Notes under the pieces: generated by a model
Told to the model about the DNA's origin: nothing
Seen by the model: only the letters and a program-made list of their open reading frames with translations
The model's database searches: none
Assembly: GCF_034343125.1 (NCBI RefSeq)
Contig: NZ_CP139957.1
Span: 1,077,001 to 1,141,000, forward strand
Direction: 5' to 3'
DNA length: 64,000 bases
Source: Caldicellulosiruptor danielii
GTDB taxonomy: Bacteria > Bacillota > Thermoanaerobacteria > Caldicellulosiruptorales > Caldicellulosiruptoraceae
Shown: positions 27,309-36,162 of the stretch, in pieces
Layout of the letters: every line of letters starts with the position of its first letter
How positions within the stretch are numbered: the stretch's first letter is position 1
Position numbers and translations under genes: made by a program

Positions 27309-28165
27309 AAGAAATATGGATTACACTGGCAACTGTCATAGTTGCACCTTTAGTTGGTGGAGTTGTAACAGGAATTGATAGAAAAATAACTGCGCGAATG
27401 CAAAACAGGTTTGGACCACCTATCTTGCAGCCTTTTTACGACCTTTTTAAACTATTTTCAAAAGAGACCATTGTTGTCTCGAACACTCAGATTTTATATG
27501 CATTTTTGTTTTTGGTATTTAACATTGTTGCAGTTGTGATGTTTGTGCTCAAAATGGACCTTCTTTTGATTTTATTTATTCTTGCATTTGCTACAACAGC
27601 GCTCATTCTTGGAGCAATGGCAACAAATTCGCCATATTCAAGGATAGGTGCTCACAGGGAATTGATATCTGTGCTTGCATATGAGCCTGTTTTGATTGCC
27701 ATGACAGTAGCAATTTACTTTGTAACTGGGAGTTTCAATATAGAAGATATTTTGAAACACAACAGCTTTTTGATATTAGATTTACCATTTATCTTCATAG
27801 CATTCAGTTATGTTTTAACTATCAAACTGCGAAAATCTCCATTTGATTTATCAACTTCACACCATGGTCATCAGGAACTTGTAAAGGGTATTACAACAGA
27901 GTTTGCAGGACCTGTGTTGGGCTTGATTGAACTTGGTCACTGGTACGAACTTGTACTTTTACTTCTTTTTGTATGGCTATTTTTTGCAAAAAATATCTTT
28001 GTAGCAATAGCAGCAATTTTAATTTGCTACTTTTTAGAGATTGTAATTGACAATATCTCAGCAAGGCTTACATGGAAGATAATGCTACAGCTTACTTGGT
28101 CAGTAGCATTTGGTTTTGCGCTTGTCAATCTCATTTGGGTATATATAAAGTATAGGTTATTATAA
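27305..28165 (+). CDS. echB: Ech hydrogenase subunit EchB (NuoH-type)
   Basis: Membrane subunit related to NuoH/HycD, 286 residues, about eight hydrophobic segments. The conserved loop after the first segment, RKITARMQNRFGPPILQPFYDLFKLF, and the acidic AHRELISVLAYEPVL match the quinone-site-like loops that contact the hydrogenase small and large subunits. GTG start overlaps the echA stop, with GGGGTGA 6 bp before it. It anchors the soluble arm to the membrane. Confidence 0.95.
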   Translation: MKEIWITLATVIVAPLVGGVVTGIDRKITARMQNRFGPPILQPFYDLFKLFSKETIVVSNTQILYAFLFLVFNIVAVVMFVLKMDLLLILFILAFATTALILGAMATNSPYSRIGAHRELISVLAYEPVLIAMTVAIYFVTGSFNIEDILKHNSFLILDLPFIFIAFSYVLTIKLRKSPFDLSTSHHGHQELVKGITTEFAGPVLGLIELGHWYELVLLLLFVWLFFAKNIFVAIAAILICYFLEIVIDNISARLTWKIMLQLTWSVAFGFALVNLIWVYIKYRLL

Positions 28166-28187
28166 AAAACAGGGGTGAAAATAAAAA

Positions 28188-28652
28188 GTGTTATTCAGAA
28201 AGACATTGAAAAAGTCTCCATGGATTGTTCACTATGATTGTAACAGCTGCAACGGCTGTGATATAGAAATACTGGCAACGTTAACACCTGTATATGACGT
28301 TGAGAGATTTGGAATTATAAATGTAGGTAATCCCAAACATGCTGATATATTGGTTGTGTCAGGTTCTGTTAACCACAGAAATGCAAGAGTTTTAAAGACA
28401 ATATATGATCAGATGCCACATCCAAAAGCTGTTGTAGCAATTGGCGCATGTGCGTGCTCCGGTGGGATATTCAAAGAATGTTACAATACCCTTGGAGGTG
28501 CTGATACAGTAATTCCTGTCGATGTTTATGTTCCTGGATGCGCGCCACGACCGGAGGCCATTATGGAAGGAATATTAAAAGCTGCCCAGCTTTTAGAAGA
28601 AAAGAAAAAGAATATAAAAAAGGGTGAGATTTTGAATGTTGCAAAATCTTAA
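28188..28652 (+). CDS. echC: Ech hydrogenase small subunit EchC (NuoB-type)
   Basis: NiFe hydrogenase small subunit with the proximal [4Fe-4S] cluster, 154 residues. Cluster ligands: DCNSCNGCDIE, GACACSGGIF and VPGCAPRPEAI. The short form without extra clusters is typical for group 4 enzymes. GTG 28188 follows AGGGGTGA with 9-bp spacing. The end overlaps echD. Confidence 0.96.
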   Translation: MLFRKTLKKSPWIVHYDCNSCNGCDIEILATLTPVYDVERFGIINVGNPKHADILVVSGSVNHRNARVLKTIYDQMPHPKAVVAIGACACSGGIFKECYNTLGGADTVIPVDVYVPGCAPRPEAIMEGILKAAQLLEEKKKNIKKGEILNVAKS

Positions 28653-29007
28653 AGAGCTTCAGAAAGAGGATTTGAGGAAAGAAGTTTTAGTCTTAAAAGC
28701 TGATGGGTATAGATTTGTCACAGCAACATGTGTTGATTTGGGCGATGGAAGGTTTGATATAATCTATCATTTTGATAAGGATTACCAACTGACAAATATA
28801 AGAGTTACTATAGCAGCAGAGGAAAAAGTTCCCTCTATTTCGGATATATATTTTGCAGCTGTGTTTGTTGAAAATGAGATAAAAGATTTATTTGGCGTAG
28901 AATTTGAAAATCTTTTGATTGATTACGAAGGAAAGTTCATGATAACAGAAGAGTTAGAATCTCCTATGCGTAAAAAGCCAATGGTAAAAGTAAAGAAAGG
29001 AGAGTAA
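28636..29007 (+). CDS. echD: Ech hydrogenase subunit EchD (NuoC-type)
   Basis: A 123-residue subunit equivalent to the 30-kDa NuoC chain. The diagnostic acidic motif reads FVENEIKDLFGVEFEN. It lacks metal ligands and stabilises the large subunit. ATG 28636 is inside the end of echC and follows AAGGGTGAGA, implying translational coupling. Confidence 0.93.
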   Translation: MLQNLKELQKEDLRKEVLVLKADGYRFVTATCVDLGDGRFDIIYHFDKDYQLTNIRVTIAAEEKVPSISDIYFAAVFVENEIKDLFGVEFENLLIDYEGKFMITEELESPMRKKPMVKVKKGE

Positions 29008-29014
29008 GAAGCCT

Positions 29015-30094
29015 TTGGGGAAAAGAACTATTGTTCCATTTGGTCCACAGCATCCTGTTTTGCCAGAACCCTTGCAGCTTAGGCTTGTTTTAGAAGACGA
29101 AAAAGTTGTTGAAGCGATACCTGCAATAGGTTATGTTCATAGAGGACTTGAAAAACTTGCTGAGGAAAAGGACATAAACCAAAACATATATGTGGTTGAA
29201 AGAGTTTGTGGTATATGTAGTTTTCAACAGGCTTTGGCTTACTGTCAGGGAATTGAAGAGCTAATGGGTATTGATGTGCCAGACAGAGCAAAATATTTGC
29301 GAGTTATTTGGGCAGAGCTTCACAGACTTCACAGCCACCATTTGTGGCTTGGGCTATTGGCTGACGCTTTTGGTTTTGAAAGTCTTTTTATGCAGTGCTG
29401 GAGAAATAGAGAGCTTGTGATGGACCTTATGGAAGCAACAGCAGGTTCAAGAGTTATAATTTCCACAAATATAATTGGTGGGGTTAGAAGAGATATAGAC
29501 CTTGAGAAGCAAAAGTTCATTTTAAATAACCTTGCAAAATTGGAAGAGGAGCTAAAGAGAATAGAAGGTTCGTTTTTGAATGATTATACAGTCAAGAAAA
29601 GACTTGTAGGTGTAGGTGTTCTAACCAAGCAAGAAGCTTACGAGCTTGGCTGTGTAGGACCAATGGCAAGGGCAAGCGGTATAAAGATGGACCTAAGAAC
29701 TCTTGGATATGCAGCATACGGCGAACTTGATTTTGAACCTGTTGTGGAAAATGATGGGGACTGCTATTCAAGACTTAAAGTGAGACTTCGCGAGTGCTAT
29801 CAATCAATTGACCTTATTCGTCAGGCTGTATCTAAGATGCCACAAGGCGAGATTTCAACGCCGGTCAAAGGATTTCCAAACGGTGAGGTTATTTCAAGGG
29901 TTGAACAGCCACGAGGTGAAGATGTATATTATATAAAGGCAAACGGGACAAAGAATTTAGAAAGACTCAGAATCAGAACACCAACATTTGCAAATATTCC
30001 TGCGCTAGTTAAAATGCTTCAGGGTGTGGATTTTGCGGATGTACCAATGCTTGTTTTGACAATCGATCCATGTATTTCGTGTACCGAAAGGTAA
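29015..30094 (+). CDS. echE: Ech hydrogenase large subunit EchE (NiFe catalytic)
   Basis: Catalytic subunit, 359 residues, carrying the NiFe site that makes H2 from reduced ferredoxin. Ligand pairs: Cys65 and Cys68 in ERVCGICSF, Cys353 and Cys356 in DPCISCTER. Other family marks are FGPQHPVLPEP, AIGYVHRGLEKLAE and HRLHSHHLWLG. The chain stops three residues after the last cysteine, so there is no C-terminal peptide for a maturation protease to remove, and no such protease gene is in the cluster. TTG 29015 lies 12 bp after GGAG. Confidence 0.97.
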   Translation: MGKRTIVPFGPQHPVLPEPLQLRLVLEDEKVVEAIPAIGYVHRGLEKLAEEKDINQNIYVVERVCGICSFQQALAYCQGIEELMGIDVPDRAKYLRVIWAELHRLHSHHLWLGLLADAFGFESLFMQCWRNRELVMDLMEATAGSRVIISTNIIGGVRRDIDLEKQKFILNNLAKLEEELKRIEGSFLNDYTVKKRLVGVGVLTKQEAYELGCVGPMARASGIKMDLRTLGYAAYGELDFEPVVENDGDCYSRLKVRLRECYQSIDLIRQAVSKMPQGEISTPVKGFPNGEVISRVEQPRGEDVYYIKANGTKNLERLRIRTPTFANIPALVKMLQGVDFADVPMLVLTIDPCISCTER

Positions 30095-30123
30095 AAAAGT
30101 TTTTGTAGAAGAGGGATGGTAAA

Positions 30124-30504
30124 ATGTTTGGGATGCTTAAAAATGTTTTTGTCAACCTGTTTTCGAAGCCTGCAACAAGGCTTTATCCGAAGGAAAAGAG
30201 GCCATTTTTTAAAGATACAAGAGGAAGCCTTGAGATAGAGATAGAGAAATGTATCTTTTGTGGTATTTGCCAGAGAAAATGTCCTTCAAATGCGATAGTG
30301 GTGGACAGAAACTCAAGGACATGGCAGCTAAATCAGTACAAGTGCGTGCTCTGCAATGTATGTGTTGAGTCCTGTCCCAAAAAGTGTTTAATTTCAAAAG
30401 AGCAATTTAACGTTCCAACCACTTATAAAGAGTTTTACATCAAAAAGCAGGAAGTAAAAGATGAGGTGCAGCCAAAGGCACAGGCTGCTGCAACTAATGG
30501 TTAA
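30124..30504 (+). CDS. echF: Ech hydrogenase ferredoxin-type subunit EchF (NuoI-type)
   Basis: Electron-entry subunit with two [4Fe-4S] clusters: CIFCGICQRKCP and CVLCNVCVESCP. 126 residues, the C-terminal 30 being charged and probably flexible. It accepts electrons from reduced ferredoxin and passes them to EchC. Last of the six ech genes; the hyp genes follow after 50 bp in which only a weak hairpin is seen, so read-through is likely. Confidence 0.94.
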   Translation: MFGMLKNVFVNLFSKPATRLYPKEKRPFFKDTRGSLEIEIEKCIFCGICQRKCPSNAIVVDRNSRTWQLNQYKCVLCNVCVESCPKKCLISKEQFNVPTTYKEFYIKKQEVKDEVQPKAQAAATNG

Positions 30505-30554
30505 ATATAAAAGACTCTGCTAAAGATTAAAGCAGAAGTGGAAGGAAATGAAAA

Positions 30555-30896
30555 ATGCATGAGTATTTTGTTACAAGGCAGCTTGTAAAGATTGCTGAAG
30601 ATGCGCTAAAAGATGTCAGCTTTAAAAGGGTTACAAGAATTAAAGTTGTAGTTGGGGAGCTGAGTGGAATTATTGACGAGTCGCTGAAATTTTATTTTGA
30701 TATCCTAACAAAGGGAACAATCTTAGAAGGTGCTCAGCTTAAAATAATTCCCAAAAAGGCTCTTTTGTACTGTCAAAAATGCAGTGAATATTTTGAAAGG
30801 ACAAAAGATTTTACCTGTCCAAAATGTTTGTCGCTGGGCAAGCTTACTGAACATGGAAAAGAATTTTATATTGAGTCTATAGAGGTAGATGATTGA
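30555..30896 (+). CDS. hypA: Hydrogenase nickel incorporation protein HypA
   Basis: Nickel chaperone, 113 residues. It starts Met-His-Glu, where His2 is the conserved nickel ligand, and has a zinc ribbon with two CxxC pairs (CQKCSEYF and CPKCLSLG). ATG 30555 follows AAGGAA. Start of the maturation set hypABFCDE, directly behind its client hydrogenase. Confidence 0.96.
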   Translation: MHEYFVTRQLVKIAEDALKDVSFKRVTRIKVVVGELSGIIDESLKFYFDILTKGTILEGAQLKIIPKKALLYCQKCSEYFERTKDFTCPKCLSLGKLTEHGKEFYIESIEVDD

Positions 30897-31560
30897 GATG
30901 GAGATAAAGGTAATAAAAAATATTTTAGAGAGGAATCAAAATGCAGCCTACAATATAAGAAGGTTAGCAGATGAAAATAAATGGTATATTATGAATGTGA
31001 TGGGGTCGCCTGGTGCAGGTAAGACATCTTTTATTAAGTGTATGATAGAAAATCTTAAAGATGTATTTAACATTGCAGTTATTGAAGGCGATGTTGCCTC
31101 AACAATTGATGCTCAGCAAATTGCAAGCTATGGAGTTAAAGTTTTGCAGATAAACACAGGTGGTGCCTGCCATTTAGTTGCAGATAGTATTGCAGAGGCA
31201 ATAGATAGTCTTGCTCTTACCCCTCAAACAGTTGTGTTTATTGAAAACATTGGCAATCTTATCTGTCCATCTTCGTTTGATTTGGGAGAAAACCTGAGAG
31301 TTGTTGTCTCTTCTGCTGCAGAAGGTGATGACAAACCATATAAATATCCAATAATGTTTGAAAAAGCTGACGTTGTTGTTCTGTCAAAGATTGATATAAT
31401 GGATGCCATTGGTTTTGATAAGCAAAGATACCAAAAGGGTTTAGAGGCTATAAAAGATAAAGATTTAAAACTATTTGAGGTATCGTTCAGGACAAAAGAA
31501 GGTGTGGAAGGTCTCATTGATTACTTTTATACTCTTTTAGATTCATATTTCAAAAAATAG
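30889..31560 (+). CDS. hypB: Hydrogenase nickel incorporation GTPase HypB
   Basis: SIMIBI-class GTPase that drives nickel insertion with HypA, 223 residues. P-loop NVMGSPGAGKTSF, IEGDVASTIDAQQIA, the metal-site region GGACHLVADSIA, and the guanine motif LSKID. The N-terminal histidine-rich or CXXCGC nickel-storage stretches of some HypB proteins are absent. ATG 30889 overlaps hypA; a second ATG at 30898 is possible. Confidence 0.96.
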   Translation: MIEMEIKVIKNILERNQNAAYNIRRLADENKWYIMNVMGSPGAGKTSFIKCMIENLKDVFNIAVIEGDVASTIDAQQIASYGVKVLQINTGGACHLVADSIAEAIDSLALTPQTVVFIENIGNLICPSSFDLGENLRVVVSSAAEGDDKPYKYPIMFEKADVVVLSKIDIMDAIGFDKQRYQKGLEAIKDKDLKLFEVSFRTKEGVEGLIDYFYTLLDSYFKK

Positions 31561-31566
31561 GGGAAA

Positions 31567-33840
31567 ATGATTATGAAAAGGTATAGGTTTATATTTAAAG
31601 GGCTTGTGCAAGGGGTCGGTTTCCGACCCTTTATTTATAGTATTGCAAGAAAACTTGGGCTTACCGGGTTTGTAAAAAATACTGGTGAAGGCGTTTTGGC
31701 AGAATTTCAAGGTGATTTAGCTTCAGAGCAAATAACACAGTATATTATATCCAACCTTCCTAAAAATGCTATTTTAGAGAAAATTGAAGTTTATGAGATT
31801 GAGCCGGTAGAAGGTGAAAAAGAGTTTTGTATTATTGAAAGTGAAAAAAATAAAATTTCAACAGTTCTTCCTTATGACTTAGGGATGTGTGAGGATTGTA
31901 GAAGAGAGTTTTATGACAAATCTCACAGACACTATCACAACGTATTTATTAGCTGTACAAACTGCGGACCAAGATACACAATTATTGAAATTTTACCGTA
32001 CGATAGAGAAAATACATCTATGAAACAATTTAAGTTTTGCAATGATTGTGAAAGGGAATACTTCTCTGCGGACAACAGAAGATTCAATGCACAGTCAACA
32101 ACCTGCCCAGTATGTGGACCAAGACTTTTTCTTTTTTCATTTGCTGAAAAAAAACATATCCATGGAGAGGCAATTGAACTTTTAGATTTTGTTTCTCAAA
32201 AAATTGAAGAGGGATATATAGTCGCATTAAAAGGAATAGGCGGCTTTCACTTGGTGTGTGATCCGTACAATGAAACTGTAGTCAAAAGACTATTTGAAAG
32301 CAAAAGACGAGAAGGCAAGCCTTTAGCACTTGTTGCCCGGGACATTGAAGTAGTAAAAAAATACTGCTATGTAAATGAAATGGAGAAAGATATTTTTTCT
32401 TCTCCACGATGTCCTATAATTCTTTTCGAAAGAAAGACTGAGCTTTTTTCGCATGTGAATAGCAGTCTTCACACCCTCGGTATAATGAGGGCGTACACCC
32501 CTATTTTGGACTATATCCTGAACAAAACTGGCAGGGACTTTTTAATTGCAACCTCTGCCAACCTTTCAGGAATTCCAATGATTATTGACGAAATCGATGC
32601 TATTCAAAAACTTGATGGTACCTGTGACTATGTGCTTTATCACAATAGAAAAATAGTTCGAAGATGCGATGACAGTGTCGGCTTTGTTATAAAAGATAAG
32701 TTTGTACTGACAAGACCGGGAAGAGGTTTTGCTCCTCTGAGGATAAAGCTTTCTTTGTCACAAACTGTAGAGGAAAATATCTTAGCTTTAGGAGGTCATG
32801 AAAAAACTACAGTTGCTTTAAAAAAAGATGATGAGGTTATTATGAGTCAATACTTAGGTGACCTTGATACAAAAGAGTATATAGACTTTTACATGTCTGC
32901 GCTAAGTGACCTTCTTTTTCTTTACAACTTAGAATATGATTATATTGCCTGTGATCTGCACAAAAACTATTTTACAACCTCTCTTGCTGAGCATATTGCC
33001 ACGAAAGATGAGAAAAAAATTGTGTATGTCCAGCATCATATAGCTCATGTGTTTTCGTGCATGCTTGAAAATAATTTGGATAGCTGTATAGGCTTTGCAT
33101 TTGACGGAACAGGCTTGGGATTAGATGGGAACATATGGGGAAGTGAAGGATTTATAATTGATAAAAGCAATGTGAAAAGGGTATTTCATCTAAAATACTA
33201 TCCCTTAGTGGGCGGAGAAAAATCTATAAAAGAGCCTGTGAGACTGGCATACTATTTTGCATATGAAATTGATAAAAACTTTGCAAAAGAGTATTTTGCA
33301 AATTCTAATTATCTTTCAAAAATTGTAAAGGCAGCAAGGTTACTGAATTATCCTCTTTGCTCAAGTTTTGGAAGGATATTTGATGTTGTGGGTGTACTTT
33401 TAAGATGTGGAGAGAAAAACAATTTTGAAGCACAGATTCCAATGATTTTAGAAAGTATTGCTGATAAGACAGAAGAAGGGTTTTATAATTTTGTTATGAA
33501 TTTTGAACATGAAATTGAAATAGATATTGTGTATATATTACAACAAATCATTAATGATATTAAAAGAAAGACTGACATATGCTTGATTTCTGCGAAATTT
33601 CACAACACCGTTGCAAAAATAGTTGTTGAAGTGGCAAAAAGGTTGAGAGAAAATTATAATAAAGATGTTGTAGTACTATCTGGTGGAGTATTCCAAAACA
33701 GGCTTTTGCTTGAAAAGACAGTGTCTATGCTTGAGAAAGAGCACTTTAAAGTGTATTTTAATTCTTTTTTCCCTATAAACGATGGGGGAATTTCAGCTGG
33801 ACAAGTATATTATACAATCCAATTATTAAAAAACTGTTAA
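31567..33840 (+). CDS. hypF: Carbamoyltransferase HypF
   Basis: Makes the thiocyanate ligand precursor for Fe(CN)2CO from carbamoyl phosphate. 757 residues in the normal order: acylphosphatase domain (GLVQGVGFRPFIYSIAR), two zinc-finger units (CEDCRREF, CTNCGPRYTI, CNDCEREYF, CPVCGPRLF), a YrdC-like domain (about 200-380) and a Kae1/O-carbamoyltransferase domain (VQHHIAHVFSCM, FAFDGTGLG, LSGGVFQN). Complete. Possible starts at 31567 and 31573. Confidence 0.96.
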   Translation: MIMKRYRFIFKGLVQGVGFRPFIYSIARKLGLTGFVKNTGEGVLAEFQGDLASEQITQYIISNLPKNAILEKIEVYEIEPVEGEKEFCIIESEKNKISTVLPYDLGMCEDCRREFYDKSHRHYHNVFISCTNCGPRYTIIEILPYDRENTSMKQFKFCNDCEREYFSADNRRFNAQSTTCPVCGPRLFLFSFAEKKHIHGEAIELLDFVSQKIEEGYIVALKGIGGFHLVCDPYNETVVKRLFESKRREGKPLALVARDIEVVKKYCYVNEMEKDIFSSPRCPIILFERKTELFSHVNSSLHTLGIMRAYTPILDYILNKTGRDFLIATSANLSGIPMIIDEIDAIQKLDGTCDYVLYHNRKIVRRCDDSVGFVIKDKFVLTRPGRGFAPLRIKLSLSQTVEENILALGGHEKTTVALKKDDEVIMSQYLGDLDTKEYIDFYMSALSDLLFLYNLEYDYIACDLHKNYFTTSLAEHIATKDEKKIVYVQHHIAHVFSCMLENNLDSCIGFAFDGTGLGLDGNIWGSEGFIIDKSNVKRVFHLKYYPLVGGEKSIKEPVRLAYYFAYEIDKNFAKEYFANSNYLSKIVKAARLLNYPLCSSFGRIFDVVGVLLRCGEKNNFEAQIPMILESIADKTEEGFYNFVMNFEHEIEIDIVYILQQIINDIKRKTDICLISAKFHNTVAKIVVEVAKRLRENYNKDVVVLSGGVFQNRLLLEKTVSMLEKEHFKVYFNSFFPINDGGISAGQVYYTIQLLKNC

Positions 33841-33855
33841 GGGAGTTTTAAAAAT

Positions 33856-34083
33856 ATGTGTTTAGGGTATCCTGCAAAGGTAGTCGAAATTTTAGAAGAT
33901 GGCAAAAAAGCTATTGTTGACTATTTAGGTTTGAAGAAAACTATAAATGTGTCTCTCATAAAAGGAGTAGCTGTTGGTGATTATTTACTTATTCATTCAG
34001 GAGTTGCAATTGAAAAAATAGATGAAAAAGAAGCCGAGGAAATAGAAAAACTTTTTGGTGAGGTAAGAAATGCAAACTTATGA
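33856..34083 (+). CDS. hypC: Hydrogenase assembly chaperone HypC
   Basis: Small chaperone, 75 residues, starting MCLGYPAKV. The Cys2 exposed after Met removal binds the iron centre with HypD, and it escorts the iron group to the large subunit. The end overlaps the start of hypD by 14 bp. Confidence 0.95.
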   Translation: MCLGYPAKVVEILEDGKKAIVDYLGLKKTINVSLIKGVAVGDYLLIHSGVAIEKIDEKEAEEIEKLFGEVRNANL

Positions 34084-35125
34084 TGCTGTAAATACTATTG
34101 TTAACATAATAAAAAACAACATTGAAAAGATTGGCAGGCAGCTAAGAATAATTGAGGTGTGTGGTACCCATACTGTTTCAATTTACCGAAACGGTTTTCA
34201 TACTCTTTTTAAAGGATATATAGATTTTATTTCAGGTCCCGGCTGTCCAGTTTGTGTAACTCATGAAGGGTATATAAATAATCTCATTGAGCTTGCAAAA
34301 ATGAACTATACTATCTACACTTTTGGAGACCTACTGAAGGTACCAGGAAAGAGTATGTCTTTAGCTGAGGCAAGAGCAGAAGGTGCCAAGATTAAAATTA
34401 TGTATTCACCGGTTGATATTGTTGAGAATATATCCGAAAATGAAGAAGCAATCATTGCTGCAATAGGATTTGAGACAACAGTGCCAGCCTTTGCTCTGAG
34501 CATAGAAAAGGTATTAGAAAGGGGTCTGAAAAATGTCAAGTTTGCATGTGAGCTTAAAACCATTGACCAGCCGCTAAAAGTTCTCTTAAAAGATCACATA
34601 AAAGTGGATGGACTTATCCTGCCAGGACATGTTGCAACAATCTTGGGTGTTGATGGATTTAAGTTTGTTGAAGAGTTTAAGATTCCTTCTGTAATATCTG
34701 GATTTGAAAAGTATGATATTTTGCTTTCTTTGATGAGTTTAACACAAAGTATCTTAGATAGTGATTTTACAGTAAAAAATGAGTACAAAAGAGTAGTAAA
34801 AAAAGAAGGTAACACAGTTGCAAAAAGGTATATAGAGAGGTTCTTTGATAGAACTGATGCGTATTTTAGAGGACTTGGCTTGATTGAGGGAGGTGGGTTG
34901 AGACTTAAAAGTGAGTATTCTGCCTTTTCAGTCCAGCTTAAATATGACTATGAAAGTCTTTCTAATTCTGCGTGCAGGTGTGCAGATGTGCTCACAGGCA
35001 AATTAAAGCCTTTTGAATGTCCTCTTTTTGAAAAGGTGTGCACACCTCAGACCCCAAAAGGTGCATGTATGGTATCACAAGAAGGTTCTTGCAATGCATA
35101 CTTTAGATTTGGGAAGTGGAAATGA
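34070..35125 (+). CDS. hypD: Hydrogenase maturation protein HypD
   Basis: Fe-S scaffold on which Fe(CN)2CO is built with HypC, 351 residues. Motifs: EVCGTHTVSIYRNGF, SGPGCPVCVT with the conserved cysteines, FGDLLKVPG, GFETTVPA, and the C-terminal cluster ligands CRCADVLTG, FECPLF, VCTPQTPKGACMVS, GSCNAYF. Translational overlaps exist on both sides. Confidence 0.96.
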   Translation: MQTYDAVNTIVNIIKNNIEKIGRQLRIIEVCGTHTVSIYRNGFHTLFKGYIDFISGPGCPVCVTHEGYINNLIELAKMNYTIYTFGDLLKVPGKSMSLAEARAEGAKIKIMYSPVDIVENISENEEAIIAAIGFETTVPAFALSIEKVLERGLKNVKFACELKTIDQPLKVLLKDHIKVDGLILPGHVATILGVDGFKFVEEFKIPSVISGFEKYDILLSLMSLTQSILDSDFTVKNEYKRVVKKEGNTVAKRYIERFFDRTDAYFRGLGLIEGGGLRLKSEYSAFSVQLKYDYESLSNSACRCADVLTGKLKPFECPLFEKVCTPQTPKGACMVSQEGSCNAYFRFGKWK

Positions 35126-36123
35126 TGAGGACTATTCGCAAGGAACATGGCAATGGCGGGAAACAGACATATGAGCTGATTGACAGACTTTTCAAGCCAA
35201 TATTTGGTTCTGAAATATTGAAAAGTGGTGATGATTCAACAGTATTTTCTTTAAACGGATTGATAGTTGGAATATCAACAGATTCTTTTGTAGTAAAGCC
35301 ATATTTTTTTAATGGAGGAGATATTGGAAAGCTTTCGGTATGTGGCACAGTAAATGACTTAGCTGTTGCAGGACTTGAACCAAAGTATATTACCGTGTCT
35401 TTTATAATTGAAGAAGGATTTTCCATGGATGATTTAGAGAAAATTACAAGATCAATAAAGAAATATGCAGATATAGCAAAGGTTGAGGTTGTTGCAGGAG
35501 ATACGAAGGTTGTAGAAAAAGGTGCGGCAGATGGAGTATTCATAAATACGACCGGTTTAGGTGTTGCAAAAGATGTCGAAAAATTGCCTTCAATTTCAAA
35601 GATAAAAAGTGGTCAAATTGTGATTGTCAGTGGGGATATAGGAAGACATGGAGCATGCATATATTCTCACAATGAAGACCTTGGGTTTGAAGACAGGATA
35701 GAATCTGACTGTGGGCTTTTGTCAGATGCAATTTCAGAGCTGATGCGAGAGGTAGATGTTGTTTATATGAAAGACCTTACAAGAGGTGGACTTGCCACAG
35801 CTTTAAATGAGATTGTTCAAAAATCTGGCTTTGATATAAGAGTTGAGGAAAACAGAATACCTGTGGCAGATGAGGTAAAAGCTCTGTGTGATATCCTGGG
35901 GCTTGATAGCTATTATCTTGCCTGTGAAGGTAGGTTTGTTGCCATAGTAAATGGTGATGAAAAAGATAAAGCTATTGAGATTTTGAGAAAATACAATGGG
36001 TTTGCATGTGAAATTGGGATGGTTGAAGAAAGTAGAGAAAAGAGAGTATATCTGTCAACCACCTTTGGCGGCACGAGAATTTTGGACATGCTTTATTATG
36101 AGATGTTACCAAGAATTTGCTAA
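35122..36123 (+). CDS. hypE: Hydrogenase maturation protein HypE
   Basis: Accepts the carbamoyl group from HypF on its C-terminal cysteine and dehydrates it to thiocyanate. About 333 residues; N-terminal HGNGGKQTYELI, ATP site region STDSFVVKPYFFNGG, MKDLTRGGLATALNEI, and the C-terminal PRIC ending with the essential cysteine as the last residue. ATG 35122 overlaps the hypD stop. This completes the maturation set, apart from a protease that EchE seems not to need. Confidence 0.96.
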   Translation: MMRTIRKEHGNGGKQTYELIDRLFKPIFGSEILKSGDDSTVFSLNGLIVGISTDSFVVKPYFFNGGDIGKLSVCGTVNDLAVAGLEPKYITVSFIIEEGFSMDDLEKITRSIKKYADIAKVEVVAGDTKVVEKGAADGVFINTTGLGVAKDVEKLPSISKIKSGQIVIVSGDIGRHGACIYSHNEDLGFEDRIESDCGLLSDAISELMREVDVVYMKDLTRGGLATALNEIVQKSGFDIRVEENRIPVADEVKALCDILGLDSYYLACEGRFVAIVNGDEKDKAIEILRKYNGFACEIGMVEESREKRVYLSTTFGGTRILDMLYYEMLPRIC

Positions 36124-36162
36124 GAAGAATTTGTGACGGGGATGAGGGTGAAAGGAATGTGC

